Below, piece by piece: positions 36,587 through 48,020 of a stretch of DNA of 64,000 bases (positions are counted from its first letter, which is position 1; each line of letters begins with the position of its first letter). This DNA is from Conchocele bisecta (Eukaryota > Mollusca > Bivalvia > Lucinida > Thyasiridae), in the NCBI GenBank assembly GCA_029237695.1, contig CM055271.1, forward strand, positions 84,918,208-84,982,207, in the 5' to 3' direction. The translations under genes were made by a program, and so were the position numbers. The notes below the pieces were generated by a model. It saw only the letters and a list, made by a program, of their open reading frames with translations. It was not told the DNA's origin and did no database searches.

Positions 36587-38707
36587 CAGGCTTTCAAGCG
36601 TTCCTATTTTTCCTACTTTTTCCTACTTTTTTTTATTTTTTTTTTTTATTCCTACTTTTTCCTACTATTTCATCAAAATTCCCAAAATTCCTACTTTTTC
36701 CTACTTTTTCATTTGAAAAGCTAAAAAATTTAAAAAACTATGCTGTTCTGATCTGTTATGAGATTTATTTACAGAAAAAAGCTGTGCATGTTATATAGAG
36801 TGCTCTCGGGTGTCTTCTTCTTGTGGCCTTGATGTTTGTGATACCTCGGATGCCTGCCAGTTCGGAACAGCATACTGTATTACAGTATTCTCAGGTGAGT
36901 GTTGTAATATACTCTTGCTAAGTGATTTTACCCCCAGGTACAGCCTTTTCTTTGAACATTTATGTGCCAGATTAACTGATCCAAACAATTGTGCTGCAGT
37001 AGCCCCTGCTTCTCATAAATGATGAGTTAAAGGGGATGGCATTTTCCCTGTGTGCCACAGCATCAAGTACCAGATTAGGATGGTGAGAAAGCTCCTTCGC
37101 ACCTGCTCTGGGACTTCTGCCAACCTACGACGTCACTTGCACACATTCTATACAAATACAGTGACGCATGCCGTCGCAGGCTACTTATAACGCTCGACAC
37201 TGCCAACTTCAGACAATGGTTATATTATTTTGATACATCTTTAAACGATTTCACTCTTCGACTATTTATGTTTATAGCGAAGAACATTGTACATGTTTAA
37301 TGTTTAATGCTAATACATAATATTGTATATTGTATTGTATACTTTCTAATTAGGAATTAAAATCTGTGTGTAAAAGGTATGGTAAAACACTGTGATGTTT
37401 ATATGAGTGTTGCATTGGGAATTTTGATTCAGTATATTGAGGAACAAATTATATTTCAAATAGACGTGCATGTATTTCAAACTGCTGCTGTTTCAATACT
37501 AAATTGATTTGAATTAAACAACCAAGTTAAATGGGCAATAAATTTATGCAATTTAAAATAGTTTTTTACATTGAAGTTTTCTGAAGTAGTTTATAATATG
37601 CACATGTTTGAATGGCATTTTGCGTCACTTTTCATATGACATCGCCATTGACATCGATTGAAAATCCATGTTTTGGGACTGGCACATCTCATGAATGGAT
37701 GAGTCGAACAAGACGAGATAGCTCAAATTATTCAGCAGTTGCAACTACATTTCTGAAGCTACCTTGCACAGTCCCCTTGGTATAAATTAAAAACAAAATA
37801 TGAAAATACATGATAGTCTATGGGAAATGTATTTTGTCCTTTAAATACACGGCACATTGATATATTTCTAGTCGTCATAGGCTACACATTAATATATTAA
37901 GTAAATTGGGCCATCAACTGAGAAAATGGACCTCATAACTTTTCCATCCAGCTGAGCTTACACATGTGTAGTTTGATCAGACTCAACACTGCTTGCCAGA
38001 CCCATATCTTAGCGCCGTGTAATGGCATGCCGAACAGTGTACACTGAGATCAGACCTTATAACCTCATCAGGCGCGGATACAGGTGGAGGGGGGGTCCAG
38101 GGGGTCCGGACCCCCCCTGCTCCCGGCAAAAAAAACAAAACAAAAAAGAAAATCTACAATACTCGAATAGTTGGATGACTTTTTTCGTGGCCTAGGTGTC
38201 AGGAAATCGCATCTGCGGCGATCTGGCATTTAAAAATTTCATGGGGGAGAACCCCCAGACCCCCCAACTTTACGATTTCGCGCGCGCGCAGGTCAGGTAC
38301 GCCAAATTTTAATTACAAACCCCACTCCCTGCAATTATTTCTGTATCCGCGCCTGTTCATAAATGCTGATATGCTGGTTGAAAACCATAAAAGGCATGCT
38401 CTTAGTGTTGGTGTCCATATTGCTGTAAAATGTTAGTTCAAAGAATAAAAAAAATAATTTCAGACTGGCAGCGTCCGTAATGTTGAAGACACAAGGCCAC
38501 AACAAGAAGACATCACTGAAACACCATGTTCCGAGTAACCGTGAGTACAAGAAATGTTCAAAGTAAAAGTCAAAGGTAAGAAAATATGAACAAATGCTCC
38601 TACTTTTTTATCATAAATTCCTACTTTTTCCTACTTTTTTCCTACTTTTTGCGAAAAAATTCCTACTTTTTTTCCTACTTTTTCACAAAAGGTCACCAGA
38701 GAGCCTG
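36587..38707 (+). mobile_element. hAT-like element with BED-finger remnant
   Basis: The ends are CAGGCTTTCAAGCG and, at the right, ...GAGAGCCTG, flanked by the direct repeat TGCATA (36581-36586 and 38708-38713). Both end regions carry cctactttttcctac runs. It interrupts a double-hairpin MITE whose left end is at 36564 and whose remainder starts at 38708. At about 37085-37160 the + frame reads RTCSGTSANLRRHLHTF, which matches the second half of a BED zinc finger typical of hAT transposases. No transposase core was found, so it is non-autonomous or decayed. Confidence 0.65.
38069..38355. mobile_element. Nested hAT-type MITE
   Basis: The terminal repeats CAGGCGCGGATACAG and CTGTATCCGCGCCTG are near-perfect. 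It contains the ccccccc/ggggggg blocks gggggtccagggggtccgga and gaacccccagaccccccaac. It is inserted within the hAT-like element above. Confidence 0.65.
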
Positions 38708-38998
38708 TGCATATGTGCCGTGAAAAATGGTGCCGTGAAACGTTTTTGATATCCTGTCAATATGACCTAATCACTGCGTATGAATATGTGCGGTGGCTGG
38801 GATTATTTTGTTTGCATTTTAAAGCCATTAGTAGGTATTGACGGGATAAATAGAATAGTAGGTTAGTGCCGTGAATGGGAAAAATATCTGGCGCGGCTCG
38901 GAAACGGGATGTGCTCGGCAGAGCCTCGCCCATCCCGTTTCCTAAGCCTTGCCAGATATTTTTTCCCATTCACGGCACTAACCTACTATTCTCTATAT
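38708..38998 (+). mobile_element. TATCCCGTCAACAC double-hairpin repeat, copy 5 (right part)
   Basis: Its first ~23 bp lie at 36564-36586, separated from it by the 2.1-kb hAT-like insertion. Confidence 0.7.
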
Positions 38999-39020
38999 TC
39001 TCTATTCTCTATTCATTATA

Positions 39021-40126
39021 TACTGACACCAAAAAGAAACGCAACAGAGGATTGGTTTCAATATTTGTTCAACACATTGCGACTTCTTGTAAAGAATTTG
39101 AAATTTAATGTAAGTTCAATATGTCTGCTATCAGTTAGATGCAAAAACAATGATCACGAGCTGCCAAAAACAAGCATAACGACACTGACCTTGGCACATG
39201 GGTATTCCGGAATAATGTCAAAATCGGCAGCACTCCGTATCGAATATGTCCCCCATCTGCAGCAAGTCCAGTACGTACGCGTCTTGTAATTGGGTTCGAC
39301 AGACGGTTTACCTGAGCAATAGGAATGTTCTGCCATTCTTCAATCAACGCCTGACGTAGCTGCTGATGGTTTGACGGTGGATTTTGACGTCGCCTTAGTC
39401 GTCTGTCCAGAATATCCCAAATGTGCTCAATTAGGGAGAAATTGGGCCTTTAAGGTGGCCAATTCATCACGTCGATGTTGTTTGTGTGTAGAAAGTCCAT
39501 ACTTAGCCTTACTACATGTACATGAGCGTGTGCATTGTCTTGTTGCAAGACGACGCCATTGTCCCGTACACAAGGCACTACGAACGGTTGCAAAATATTG
39601 TCACAATACCTTTGAGCTGTTAAGGTCCCATCAATGACAACAAGCGGTGCCACCCCACACCATAACACCACCTCCACAGAACCGATCACATTCTACCACG
39701 CAGAGTTTGCTCTTACGGCGGAAAACATGTTGTCGACGGTCAGTCCTGTACAGTAGAAACCATGACTCGTCTGTGAATAGTATCCAGCGGTGAAGAGGAA
39801 ACAGCCACTCCATTCTAGCATGACTTCGACGTCGTGTAAGAGACAATGCTATGTATGGACGATATGGCTTGAGGTCGGCCATAGCAAGCGATTGGGCACA
39901 GTGGACCTGCTTATTCTGTTGTTGCGAGTCCCAGGTGTGTTGCAGTTTCTGTGTCAGTAAGAAATCGATGACGTAAATGTGTCAGTCGAATGTTACGGTC
40001 CTGTTGAGGGGATGTTAACGCTCGGACGTCCGCTCCGAGGATGGTCAGCCGGCGTTCCTGTCTGTCGGACGTGTCGATAAAGATGGGAAATGGTACTGCG
40101 GTTCACATGTAGAACTCTAGCAACCA
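39021..40126 (-). pseudogene. Second Tc1-like transposase pseudogene, minus strand
   Basis: Minus-strand fragments in order are VARVLHVNRSTISHLYRHVR (helix-turn-helix), ILFTDESWFLLYRTDRRQHV, GGGVMVWGGT, LQQDNAHAHV and LIEHIWDIL (EHIWD), then a C-terminal tail. This is the DD34E pattern. Its 3' terminal repeat region (CTGACACCAAAAAGAAACGC) lies at about 39021. The N-terminal end is cut by a double-hairpin MITE at 40127, so the other terminal repeat is not seen. The frame is broken in several places. Confidence 0.8.
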
Positions 40127-40484
40127 TAATTCCAGCACAAAAATATTTACACAATTCCCTAACATTTGATTGGCTCGTAGCAAGTCTCTGTCCAAAATTT
40201 ATATCCCAGTAAACTCCCACGCCGAACTACTTTCCGTTACTGTGAGGCGCAGTTAAAATAATTCTTAAGAAAACGGAAAAATAACACATTTTCTTGATGA
40301 ATTTATTTCAAATGCTGGAATTATAAGGAATGAATGGCCTTTTTGTGGAATTTATCGGGGATATAAACTTGTAAAAGTCGTGGGATTACTGGACGAAGGC
40401 CGGAAGGCGTTCGTCCAGTATTCCCGCGACTTTTCCAAGTTTATATTCCCGATAAATTCCACAAAAAGGCCATTCATTCCTATA
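40127..40484 (+). mobile_element. Double-hairpin MITE, copy 3
   Basis: Same two modules, with the short loop gaaggccggaaggc. It cuts the N-terminal end of the minus-strand Tc1-like pseudogene, so it is younger than that element. Confidence 0.75.
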
Positions 40485-40871
40485 TTTGGCGTCAACCGTT
40501 CCATAGCTTCTAACACATTTCATCAACTTCAGTCGTATGACTTTTCTGTCCCAATCCTAAATGAACGTACTGTGCTAGCTTTTACGTGAACTAGATAACA
40601 CAATGTACGTATGCAAAGGTAAAACCGGTATTTCAACCTACGTCCACTCGAGCATAAACAATTTGGCATATGCTGACAACAATGCGATATTCGGATTTAT
40701 GGAGAAGAGGAAATAACGTATACAAAATTTGAAATATACTACCCTGATATGACGAAAAATATAGCCTATTTACTTTGTTGCATTTCTTTATGATGCCAGT
40801 ATATTATGTTCGGTGCCTTCTCATAGCAGGCGGCCGAATTTGACTGCTACTGACCAGCCCGTATATTACAG

Positions 40872-40966
40872 GACCGGGACCTCAAATTGGACATTGCCAA
40901 AGTACACCAGCTGAAGCAGATGTATCCCTCCGCCCCTGAGGACGTCATCAAGTCGTCACTCCTGAG
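40872..40966 (+). CDS. Exon 2: first half of CUE-like domain 1, residues 46-77
   Basis: The acceptor is TATATTACAG|GACCGG and the donor CCTGAG|GTAAAGG. The frame reads DRDLKLDIAKVHQLKQMYPS and then APEDVIKSSLL, ending in phase 2. The helix-1 motif Met-Tyr-Pro (62-64) takes the place of the CUE signature MFP, and the pair L75-L76 fits the conserved di-leucine near helix 2/3. Codon use is GC-rich compared with the AT-rich intron. The spacing of VHQLKQMYP...DVI...LL resembles the CUE domains of Tollip and TAB2; this is a family comparison by eye and not an orthology claim. Confidence 0.8.
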
Positions 40967-41449
40967 GTAAAGGAGACACTCAATGTGATTTTTTACCTAA
41001 TAATGTCTGTGACATCTCGTGAAAAATATTTACAATATTCAATTTCAATTGAAATTTTCATACCAAATGCGCATACCAATTGCGGAATTCTATTCCCATA
41101 AGAAGTTCTTACAACGTCATTTACAGAAAATATTATTGCAGTTTCAAAATTTACAATATTTTTCATAAATGACGTTGAAAACTGATAGAATTCCGCATTT
41201 GCTGTGAACATTTCATCATCTTATGACGTCATTTACAGAAAATATCGCAGTTTCTTTAAATAAATTTCATGAAAAATTGCACATGTTCTTGGGTACAAAA
41301 TCACATGGTGTGTATCAAATATACTCTTGATATATGTGGCTGTGACTGGAGAAATGGGACTTACGCATTTTGTGAGCAGTGTAGTTCCAGATCAGCTTGT
41401 GCATTGGATCTGCACTGTCTGCTATACCATCAATGAAGCGCCCGTCCTA

Positions 41450-41840
41450 GGGGCCGTTTCACTAAACTTCGTTCGACTAAAATGTTCGTACATGTAAGTG
41501 CAAAATTATGATAGTCTGTAAATTTCACATTAACAAAGTTTTCTTGTAAACAATTATTGGATTTACATTTATTATGCTCAATAAATGTAAATGCATCAAT
41601 TTATAATAATAATATTTTAGTCATGTATTCCGTCCTGGGGGCCGTTTCACTAAACTTCGTACGACTAAAATGTTCTTTAGTGCAAAATTATGATAGTCTG
41701 TAAATTTCACATTAACAAAGTTTTCTTGCATATGCAGCCTATGCTCAATAAATGTAAATCCATCAATTGCAATTTCCAGACGATCGTAAATTTGCACTTA
41801 CGAACATTTTAGTCTTGCGAAGTTTAGTTAAACGGGCCCC
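41450..41840. repeat. GCCGTTTCACTAAACTTCG repeat, tandem copies
   Basis: Two copies of cactaaacttcgtacgacta, aatgttcgtaagtgcaa and aataaatgtaaat, with an inverted version at the right. Further copies are at about 45277-45400 and 58123-58310. Confidence 0.55.
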
Positions 41841-41949
41841 TGTTTCTGACAACCAATATAGATCGTTACCAGGCTACACGAGTGTGCTATTCAATCAGGA
41901 GCCACTGTGGCCTATTTCATCAACCTATCAACACTTGATCAATCAGGAC

Positions 41950-42236
41950 CAGTAGCCTATTTCACCAACAATGCAAAGTATACTTGTCTAGCAAAGTATA
42001 CTTTGAGGGAGAAATTTTCAATTTAAGCATAAATTTATTATTTTTTATTATACTGAAAATGGCTGTGATAATGTAATAAATTCAGTATAATAATTCTACA
42101 TACTTTTAATCATCAAATAAATGCAGTCGTTAGTTCTATATGAAATAATGCATTTCGGGAAAAATATATGATTACTCCCTCAAAGTATACTTTGCTACAT
42201 AAGTATGCTTTGCAATGTTGATGAAATCGGCTACTG
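41950..42236. mobile_element. CAGTAGCC MITE, copy 3
   Basis: Both ends are present. One arm of the central hairpin is deleted (tactgaaaatggctgtgata). Confidence 0.7.
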
Positions 42237-42363
42237 GTCACAACTGGTATAAGCCTGCTTTCTGCAGTCACAGCAATGGATACATTGGCAATAAAATGTA
42301 TGGCCACAAAACCGCTTGTCAAGGAGATTAGCCTTGTGATAACAATGCCATTTCTTGGTATGT

Positions 42364-42513
42364 AAATACATTAAATATGCCTAAAAGCGTCAATGAAAAA
42401 AAAAAGCTAAACAATTTTTTTTGCTCCCTCCATAGACTCCATAATGGAGGGAGTAAAAAAAATTACCTTTTTTCTTCATTTATTGATGCTTTTAGGCACA
42501 TTTAATGTATTTG
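42364..42513. repeat. ACTCCCTCCAT hairpin repeat, copy 1
   Basis: Arms aatatgcctaaaagcgtc and gatgcttttaggcacattt. The centre is gctccctccatagactcc. A second copy is at about 59508-59620. Confidence 0.6.
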
Positions 42514-42514
42514 T

Positions 42515-43134
42515 AGACCTCGGTCCGTTACTTCAACCTGTGTGTATAACAAGGAAAGGCATCGGGTATATACCGGTATATAGAAGTCGGCTGTCTCTGT
42601 CATTGAATATTCATGTGCATACATCCAAGGTCAAAGTCACACTTGGAGGTCAAAGGTCAAATTTTGTATCTGCCTCAAATGTTTAACAGGAGGAAACGAT
42701 GTGTTGCATTCAATACCCATGTGCATATATCCAAGGTCACGGTCACACCTGCACGTCAAAGTAAAAATGCTCATGAGATTTTGTTTCCACTCTATATATC
42801 TAAACCGATGAATGGATTGTCAAATGATTTACCATGACATGATGCGTCCCGTTCAACACCCACATGTCTACATCTCGGATCAAGGTCATGATGTGTCACA
42901 TTGAATACACATGTGCATACATCCAAGGTCAAAGTCACACTTGGAGGTCAAAGGTCAACTTTTGTATCTGCCACAAATGTTTGTACATAGCCACATGGTC
43001 ATGGTCACTTGCGGTCAAAGGTAAAAAATTGACATTAAATTTTGATTCCGAGCTATGAAACTCTGATATTGAACCTGTTCATGTGTAAAAGTGATTTATT
43101 TGGGGTATTATGATCACTCATGTGATAGCTCTAG
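42515..43134 (+). mobile_element. Helitron-like element next to the exon 3 array
   Basis: Two core units with catccaaggtcaaagtcaca and cttggaggtcaaaggtca. The 3' end is hairpin ATCACTCATGTGAT, AGCT and CTAG|T at 43131-43134. The 5' end is unclear. Confidence 0.6.
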
Positions 43135-44240
43135 TTTGTCCTTATGATCGATCATTACACAGGAACAAGAACCAGCTATTTATTTACTTCGCAACAGGAA
43201 CAAGCAATCTATGAGTCCTTATTCATTACACAGCAACCGGAACAAGCAATCTATGAGTCCTTATTCATTACACAGCAACAGGAACAAGCTATTTATTTGT
43301 CCTTATTCATGAAACAGCAACAGGTGCAAGCCATGTATTTGTTCTTATTCACCACAGCAAAAGGAACAAGCTATTTATTTGTCCTTATTCACCTCAGCAA
43401 CAGGAACAAGCTATGTATTTGTCCTTATTCACCACAGCAACAGGAATAAGTTATTTATTTGTCCTTATTCATGAAACAGCAACAGGAACAAGCTATTTAG
43501 TTGTCCTTATTCATTTCACAGCAACAGGTCGGTCGGTCGGTCGGTCGGTCGGTTGGAAATGTTTCTCATGATGAGAAGGTGTGTCGCGATCAATAACCAC
43601 GCACCTACGTCCAAGGTCAAGGTCACGGTTGAAGGTCAAAGGTCAAACCTATTGAAATTCCCTTCCGCTCTATATCTTCTACACCGATGCATGGATTATC
43701 AAATGGCTTGGCACAAATGTTTCTCATGATGAGAAGGTGTGTCACGATCAATAACCACGCACCTACGTCCAAGGTCACAGTTGAAGGTCAAAGGTCAACC
43801 CTATTGAAATTCCCTTCCGCTTTATATCTTCTACACCAATGCATGGATTATCACACTATGCCCAGGGTCAAGGTCACAGACTTCATGCGTAACGCTCGGC
43901 TAAATGGCTTATAATCAAAAATGCCTCGTTTTCTTTGGCTGCCAGTGGGGGTATTCAAGTGCCGATAGGCCACATTTCTAGTTGTCCTTATTCACCACAG
44001 CAACAGGAACAAGCTATGTATTTGTCCTTATTGATTACACAGCAACAGGAACAAGCTATTTATTTGTCTTTATTCACCACAGCAACATGAACAAGCTATT
44101 TATTTGTCTTTATTCGCCACAGCAATAGGAACGAGCTATTTATTGGTCCTTATTCATGATGTAGTAATAGGAACGATGTCTATTGCTATTGGTCGGTATT
44201 CATTGTAACAGCTATTTATTTGTCCTTATTCAATCCACAG
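43135..44240 (+). repeat. Splice-acceptor minisatellite upstream of exon 3
   Basis: About 16 units of roughly 40-48 bp contain TTTGTCCTTATTCA, then YACAG, then CAACAGGAACAAG. This is the pyrimidine tract, acceptor AG and first ~13 bases of exon 3. The last unit is the real acceptor at 44216-44253. The array is split by a Helitron-like insertion at about 43524-43981 and starts next to another one ending at 43134. The frame through the first block stays open (QQEQAIY...), which is repeat translation only. Confidence 0.75.
43524..43981 (+). mobile_element. Helitron-like element inserted in the acceptor array
   Basis: It starts with (GGTC)n and has two units (gtttctcatgatgagaaggt, acctacgtccaaggtcaagg). 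It ends GGGGGTATTCAAGTGCCGATA-GGCCACATTTCTAG|T. The acceptor array resumes immediately after 43981. Confidence 0.7.
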
Positions 44241-44408
44241 CAACAGGAACGAGTTGTCACTGACGGCCACCCAGCTGCGTGTGTCTGGGTATGAGAAGGA
44301 GGATGAAGGTGGCTCCCACCCACCCCCGCGGATCACGGACATGTTGGAGCGGCTACATGCCATGTTCCCCACCGCCAACAAGGACCTCGTCAAGGATCTT
44401 CTCGAGGC
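44241..44408 (+). CDS. Exon 3: end of CUE-like domain 1 and first half of domain 2, residues 77-133
   Basis: The acceptor is TTATTCAATCCACAG|CAAC and the donor GAGGC|GTGAGT (phase 2). Residues 78-94 (NRNELSLTATQLRVSGY) finish CUE 1, with the usual L...GY ending. A linker EKEDEGGSHPPP follows, then ITDMLERLHAMFPTANKD and LVKDLLEA, with MFP at 118-120 and LL at 130-131. A second AG six bases downstream (CAACAG|GAAC) keeps the frame and would drop two residues. The longer form aligns better with domain 2 and is preferred. The acceptor belongs to the repeat array just upstream. Confidence 0.8.
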
Positions 44409-44873
44409 GTGAGTCTTACACGTCGCTGTGACTGGGGAAATGGGGCTTACAGGATTTGAGACTCCTTATCACAGGCAATGTTGAATATCCCCCACCCACT
44501 TGAATTCATGTAGTATCTATACAGATTGAATACAATGGAATTATTTTAGTAGCCCTGTGCTCCTTATCAAATAGCACACTCCTCTTGCCTGATAACGATC
44601 TATATACTGACATTCTCCAGGTATGATATGCCATGTGATTTTGTACCTAAGAGCATGTGCAATATTTCATGAAATATAGTTACAAAATTTATGATAGTTT
44701 ACGTAAATTATGTCGAAAATTTTCACATTTGCTATGATAATTTCGTCATCTTTCGATTTAATTTACACAAAATATCACAGTTTCTGTAAATATATTTCAT
44801 GAAAATCATTGGTAATGTCTCATATGTGGCTGTGACTGTAGAAAGGGGCTTATAGGATTTGTTACCAGTGTAT

Positions 44874-45230
44874 TATAGGAATGAATGGCCTTTTTGTGGA
44901 ATTTATCGGGGTATAAACTTGGAAAAGTCGCGGGAATACTGGACAAAGGCCGGAAGGCCTCGTCCAGTATTTCCGCGACTTTTCCAAGTTTATATCCCCG
45001 ATAAATTCAACAAAAAGGCCATTCATTCCTTATAATTCCAGCATTTGAAATAAATTCATCAAGAAAATGTGTTTATTTTCCGTTTTCTTAAGAATTATTT
45101 TAACTACGTCTCACGGTTACAGAAAGTAGTTCGGCGTGGGAGTTTACGGGGATATAAATTTTGGCCGGAGACTTGCTACGGGCCAATCAAATGTTAGGGA
45201 ATTGTGTAAATATGTTTGTGCTGGAACTAT
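44874..45230 (-). mobile_element. Double-hairpin MITE, copy 4
   Basis: Reverse orientation, with the hairpin module first and then the TAATTCCAGCA module, in the intron after exon 3. Confidence 0.75.
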
Positions 45231-45439
45231 ATCGATATACACAATACCAAGCTAACTAAGTGTGAAGTTTATCAGGCCAGAGTTCACTAAACTTTGTAAG
45301 ACTAAAATGCTCGTAAGTGAATTTCACATTAATAATGTCTTCTTGTAAACAATTAATGGATTTACATTTATTGAGCAAACCAGGCGAGTAACTTTTGATA
45401 TCAAGTTTATCAGGCAAGCCTAGGAAATGTGTATGTATA

Positions 45440-45680
45440 TGAGACGAGCCATGTGATTTTGTACCTAAGAACATGTGCGATTTTTAATTAAAAATATTTA
45501 CAAAATTGACTATTTTCCGTAAATGTTGAGTTGAATGTTGACGAAATTTTCATAGCAATTGAATTCCCTATTTGCGATGAAATTTTCGTCATTTACAGAA
45601 AATATCACAGTTTCTATAAATATATTTCATGAAAAATCGCACATGTTCTTGGGTACAAAATCACATGGCATGTCTCGTAT
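45440..45680. mobile_element. CATGTGATTTTGTAC MITE
   Basis: Inverted ends GAGCCATGTGATTTTGTAC and GTACAAAATCACATGGCATG. The inner repeats are cattt(a)cagaaaatatcacag. Related copies lie at about 655-1340, 41210-41330, 44625-44830 and 59235-59450. Confidence 0.65.
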
Positions 45681-45727
45681 GTGGCTGTGACTGCAGAAAT
45701 GGTATTTGTGGATATTCAAACTTCAAC

Positions 45728-46260
45728 TGTAGCTGATTTCACCAAAATTGCTAAGCATACTTCTCTAGGTAAGTACACTTTGAGGGAGTAATCATTTATA
45801 TTTCCAGAAATGCATTATTTCATATAGAACTAACGACTGCATGTATTTGTCTTGATGATTAAACATGTGCAGAATTATTATACTGAATTTATTACATTAT
45901 CACAGCCAATCAATGGCTGTGATAATGTAATAAATTCAGTATAATAAAAATTAACAAATTTATCGTTAAATTGAAAATTTCTGCCTCAAAGTGTACTTAG
46001 CAAGATATGTATACTTTGCAATTTTTGTTGAATATTCTGTAGCCTATTTCACCAACATTGCAAAGTATACTTATCTAGCATTTTGGCTGTGATAATGTAA
46101 TAAATTCAGTATAATAATTCTGCAAACTTGTAATCACCAAATGTATGCAGTCGTTAGTTATATATGAAATTATGCATTTCGGGAAAAATAAATGATTACT
46201 CCCTTAAAGTTCACTTTGCTAGATAAGTATACTTGGCAATTTTGGTGAAATAGTCTACTG
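45728..46260. mobile_element. CAGTAGCC MITEs, copies 4 and 5 in tandem
   Basis: One diverged full copy (45728-46036) is followed directly by a copy lacking the left arm of the hairpin (46037-46260). Confidence 0.65.
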
Positions 46261-46311
46261 ATCTGTGACCAGTGTAGCTCCTTATCAATTACCATTCTCC
46301 TGGGCTGATAT

Positions 46312-46733
46312 TCGTGGGTGGTTGGTCGTGTGAACGCGACGGCATTAATTAACGGTAGGGATTCCTCCTTATAGGAATCACGATTTGCCTGGTTTGGCTT
46401 TCAGGTACGTTTTTTTATCTTTGGCTATTTTGTTACCTGGGAGTAGTAATATTATTACTGATCCTACTGCTTTTGGGAGGGGCCAAGTGATTCTGGTGTG
46501 GCGAGGACCTGGCATCAGATCAAGATTATTCTGATTTCAGGGCTGAATATATAGTTTTTTTATTGTAAATTTTCAGTTCTGATTTTGGGCTTTTCCCCCC
46601 ATTTGTACATGTACTTGAACATGTACATGTACTTGTACAGGTAATATATGGGATTTAGTACTAAACCTGTTGACCCGGCCTTAAATGACCTTAGCTGTTG
46701 ATAGGCCGTTAAACCCCAACAAACAAACTTGCC
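46312..46733 (+). mobile_element. SINE copy 3
   Basis: Same body and tail as the copy at 3050. The head is diverged and there is a short deletion. Confidence 0.55.
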
Positions 46734-46795
46734 TGCCAACAAACAAACTTGCCTGATAACAATCTATCTTCAATGTTACTGATTTCTTGTCACAC

Positions 46796-47112
46796 CAGTA
46801 GCATATTTCACCAAAATTGCAAAGTTTACTTTTCTAGCAAAGTATACTTTGAGGGAGTAATCATTTATTTTTCCCGCAATGCATTATTTCATATAGAACT
46901 AACGACTGCTTATATTTGATGATTAAAAGTATGCAGAATTATTATACTGAATTTATTACATTATCACAGCCATTTTGGCTGTGATAATGTAATAAATTCA
47001 GTACCGGTATATTAAAAATTAATAAATTTACCCTAAAATTGAAAATTTCTCCCTCAAAGTATACTTTGCTAGAAAAGTATACTTTGCAATGTTGGTGAAA
47101 TATAGACTACTG
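46796..47112. mobile_element. CAGTAGCC MITE, copy 6
   Basis: Both ends and the complete hairpin are present. Confidence 0.7.
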
Positions 47113-47472
47113 GTATTGACTCAGCCACCTTGTCATGATGATGTGTTATATATGGACAAACCCGCCCACCTGCCCCCAGCTGAAAGTTACAATCTTAGTT
47201 TGTTCACAAACTTAACATCAGGGAAATGTGTTCAGTTTGGTACGGTAAACCAGAGAACCACCGGGTTCGAGCCCCGGGCCGGTGCATATTTTTCTCACCC
47301 TGTGACATTTGGCGCCCAACGAAGGACCGTGACTGATATATATACTACCCAAAATGTACCAAAAATATGGAATTCAGATACAAATTAAATATAGAATTCG
47401 ATGACGAATTCCAATTTGGCGGGGAAGTATGTCACAGTACGTACCTCACTGTGGAGAGGAAGTGTGTATTCG

Positions 47473-47570
47473 TGCCCGACTAGCTCAGTCAGTTAGAGCG
47501 ATGGTACGGTAAACCAGAGGTCCCGGGTTCGAGCCCCGGGCCAGTGCACATTTCTCTCACCCTGTGACAA
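47473..47570 (+). mobile_element. tRNA-like SINE head with A and B boxes
   Basis: TAGCTCAGTCAGTTAGAGCG (A box; D stem GCTC/GAGC) and CCCGGGTTCGAGCCCCGGG (B box; 5-bp T stem) are intact. The acceptor stem does not pair (GCCCGAC against GCCAGTG), so this is a tRNA-derived repeat, not a functional tRNA. The tail tttctctcaccctgtgac recurs in the partial copy at 47230-47320. Confidence 0.55.
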
Positions 47571-48020
47571 GTTGGTCAGTTTCCTTTCACGCTACTTCTT
47601 GATATTTCACACATGCCTTTCTCTAATGGTTCTCTATCATGCCATGAGAAACTCATAACCCAAAGGTCAAGGCCACAATCTTAGTGCATTCACAGACTTA
47701 CCATTGGGGGAAATTTCTTTTAATTGCTGTTTCCTTTCACGCTGTTTCTTCATATTTATTTAAACTAAGCCACTACCAGGCGTGCTTCATTGACTTCTGT
47801 TCAATATGGCAGGGGGCGTACCCATATTTTACAAACAACCCTGAATATTTGGACACAATTTGCTTTTTGGGAACCCCTATTAAATAGGGTGTTTCCCACA
47901 AATACATTGTTATTAGACCATACTAACCCTAAATATTGGCACGCTCACTGTTGTGGGGTACAATGTACTTTTATATGTTTCCCCAAATGAATTGTGTCCG
48001 AATATTTAGGGTTATTATGG

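Noticed and set aside
36495..36798. Phe/Tyr-rich frames (LFPTFSYFF)
   Set aside because: Translation of cctactttttcctac simple repeats at the end of a hAT-like element.
36793..36896. Exon-like stretch CGLDVCDTSDACQFGTAYC before a GTGAGT
   Set aside because: It lies inside the hAT-like element. It may be a relic of its transposase or a captured exon, but no join to the host gene or a family match could be supported.
38459..38535. Possible small exon TGSVRNVEDTRPQQEDITE after an AG
   Set aside because: Also inside the hAT-like element and ends in a stop; no supported partner exon.
43144..43449. 101-residue frame rich in QQEQAIY
   Set aside because: It is the open translation of the splice-acceptor minisatellite.
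47473..47548. Functional tRNA gene
   Set aside because: D and T arms pair but the acceptor stem does not, and the same 3' half recurs upstream with a shared tail, so it is a tRNA-derived repeat.
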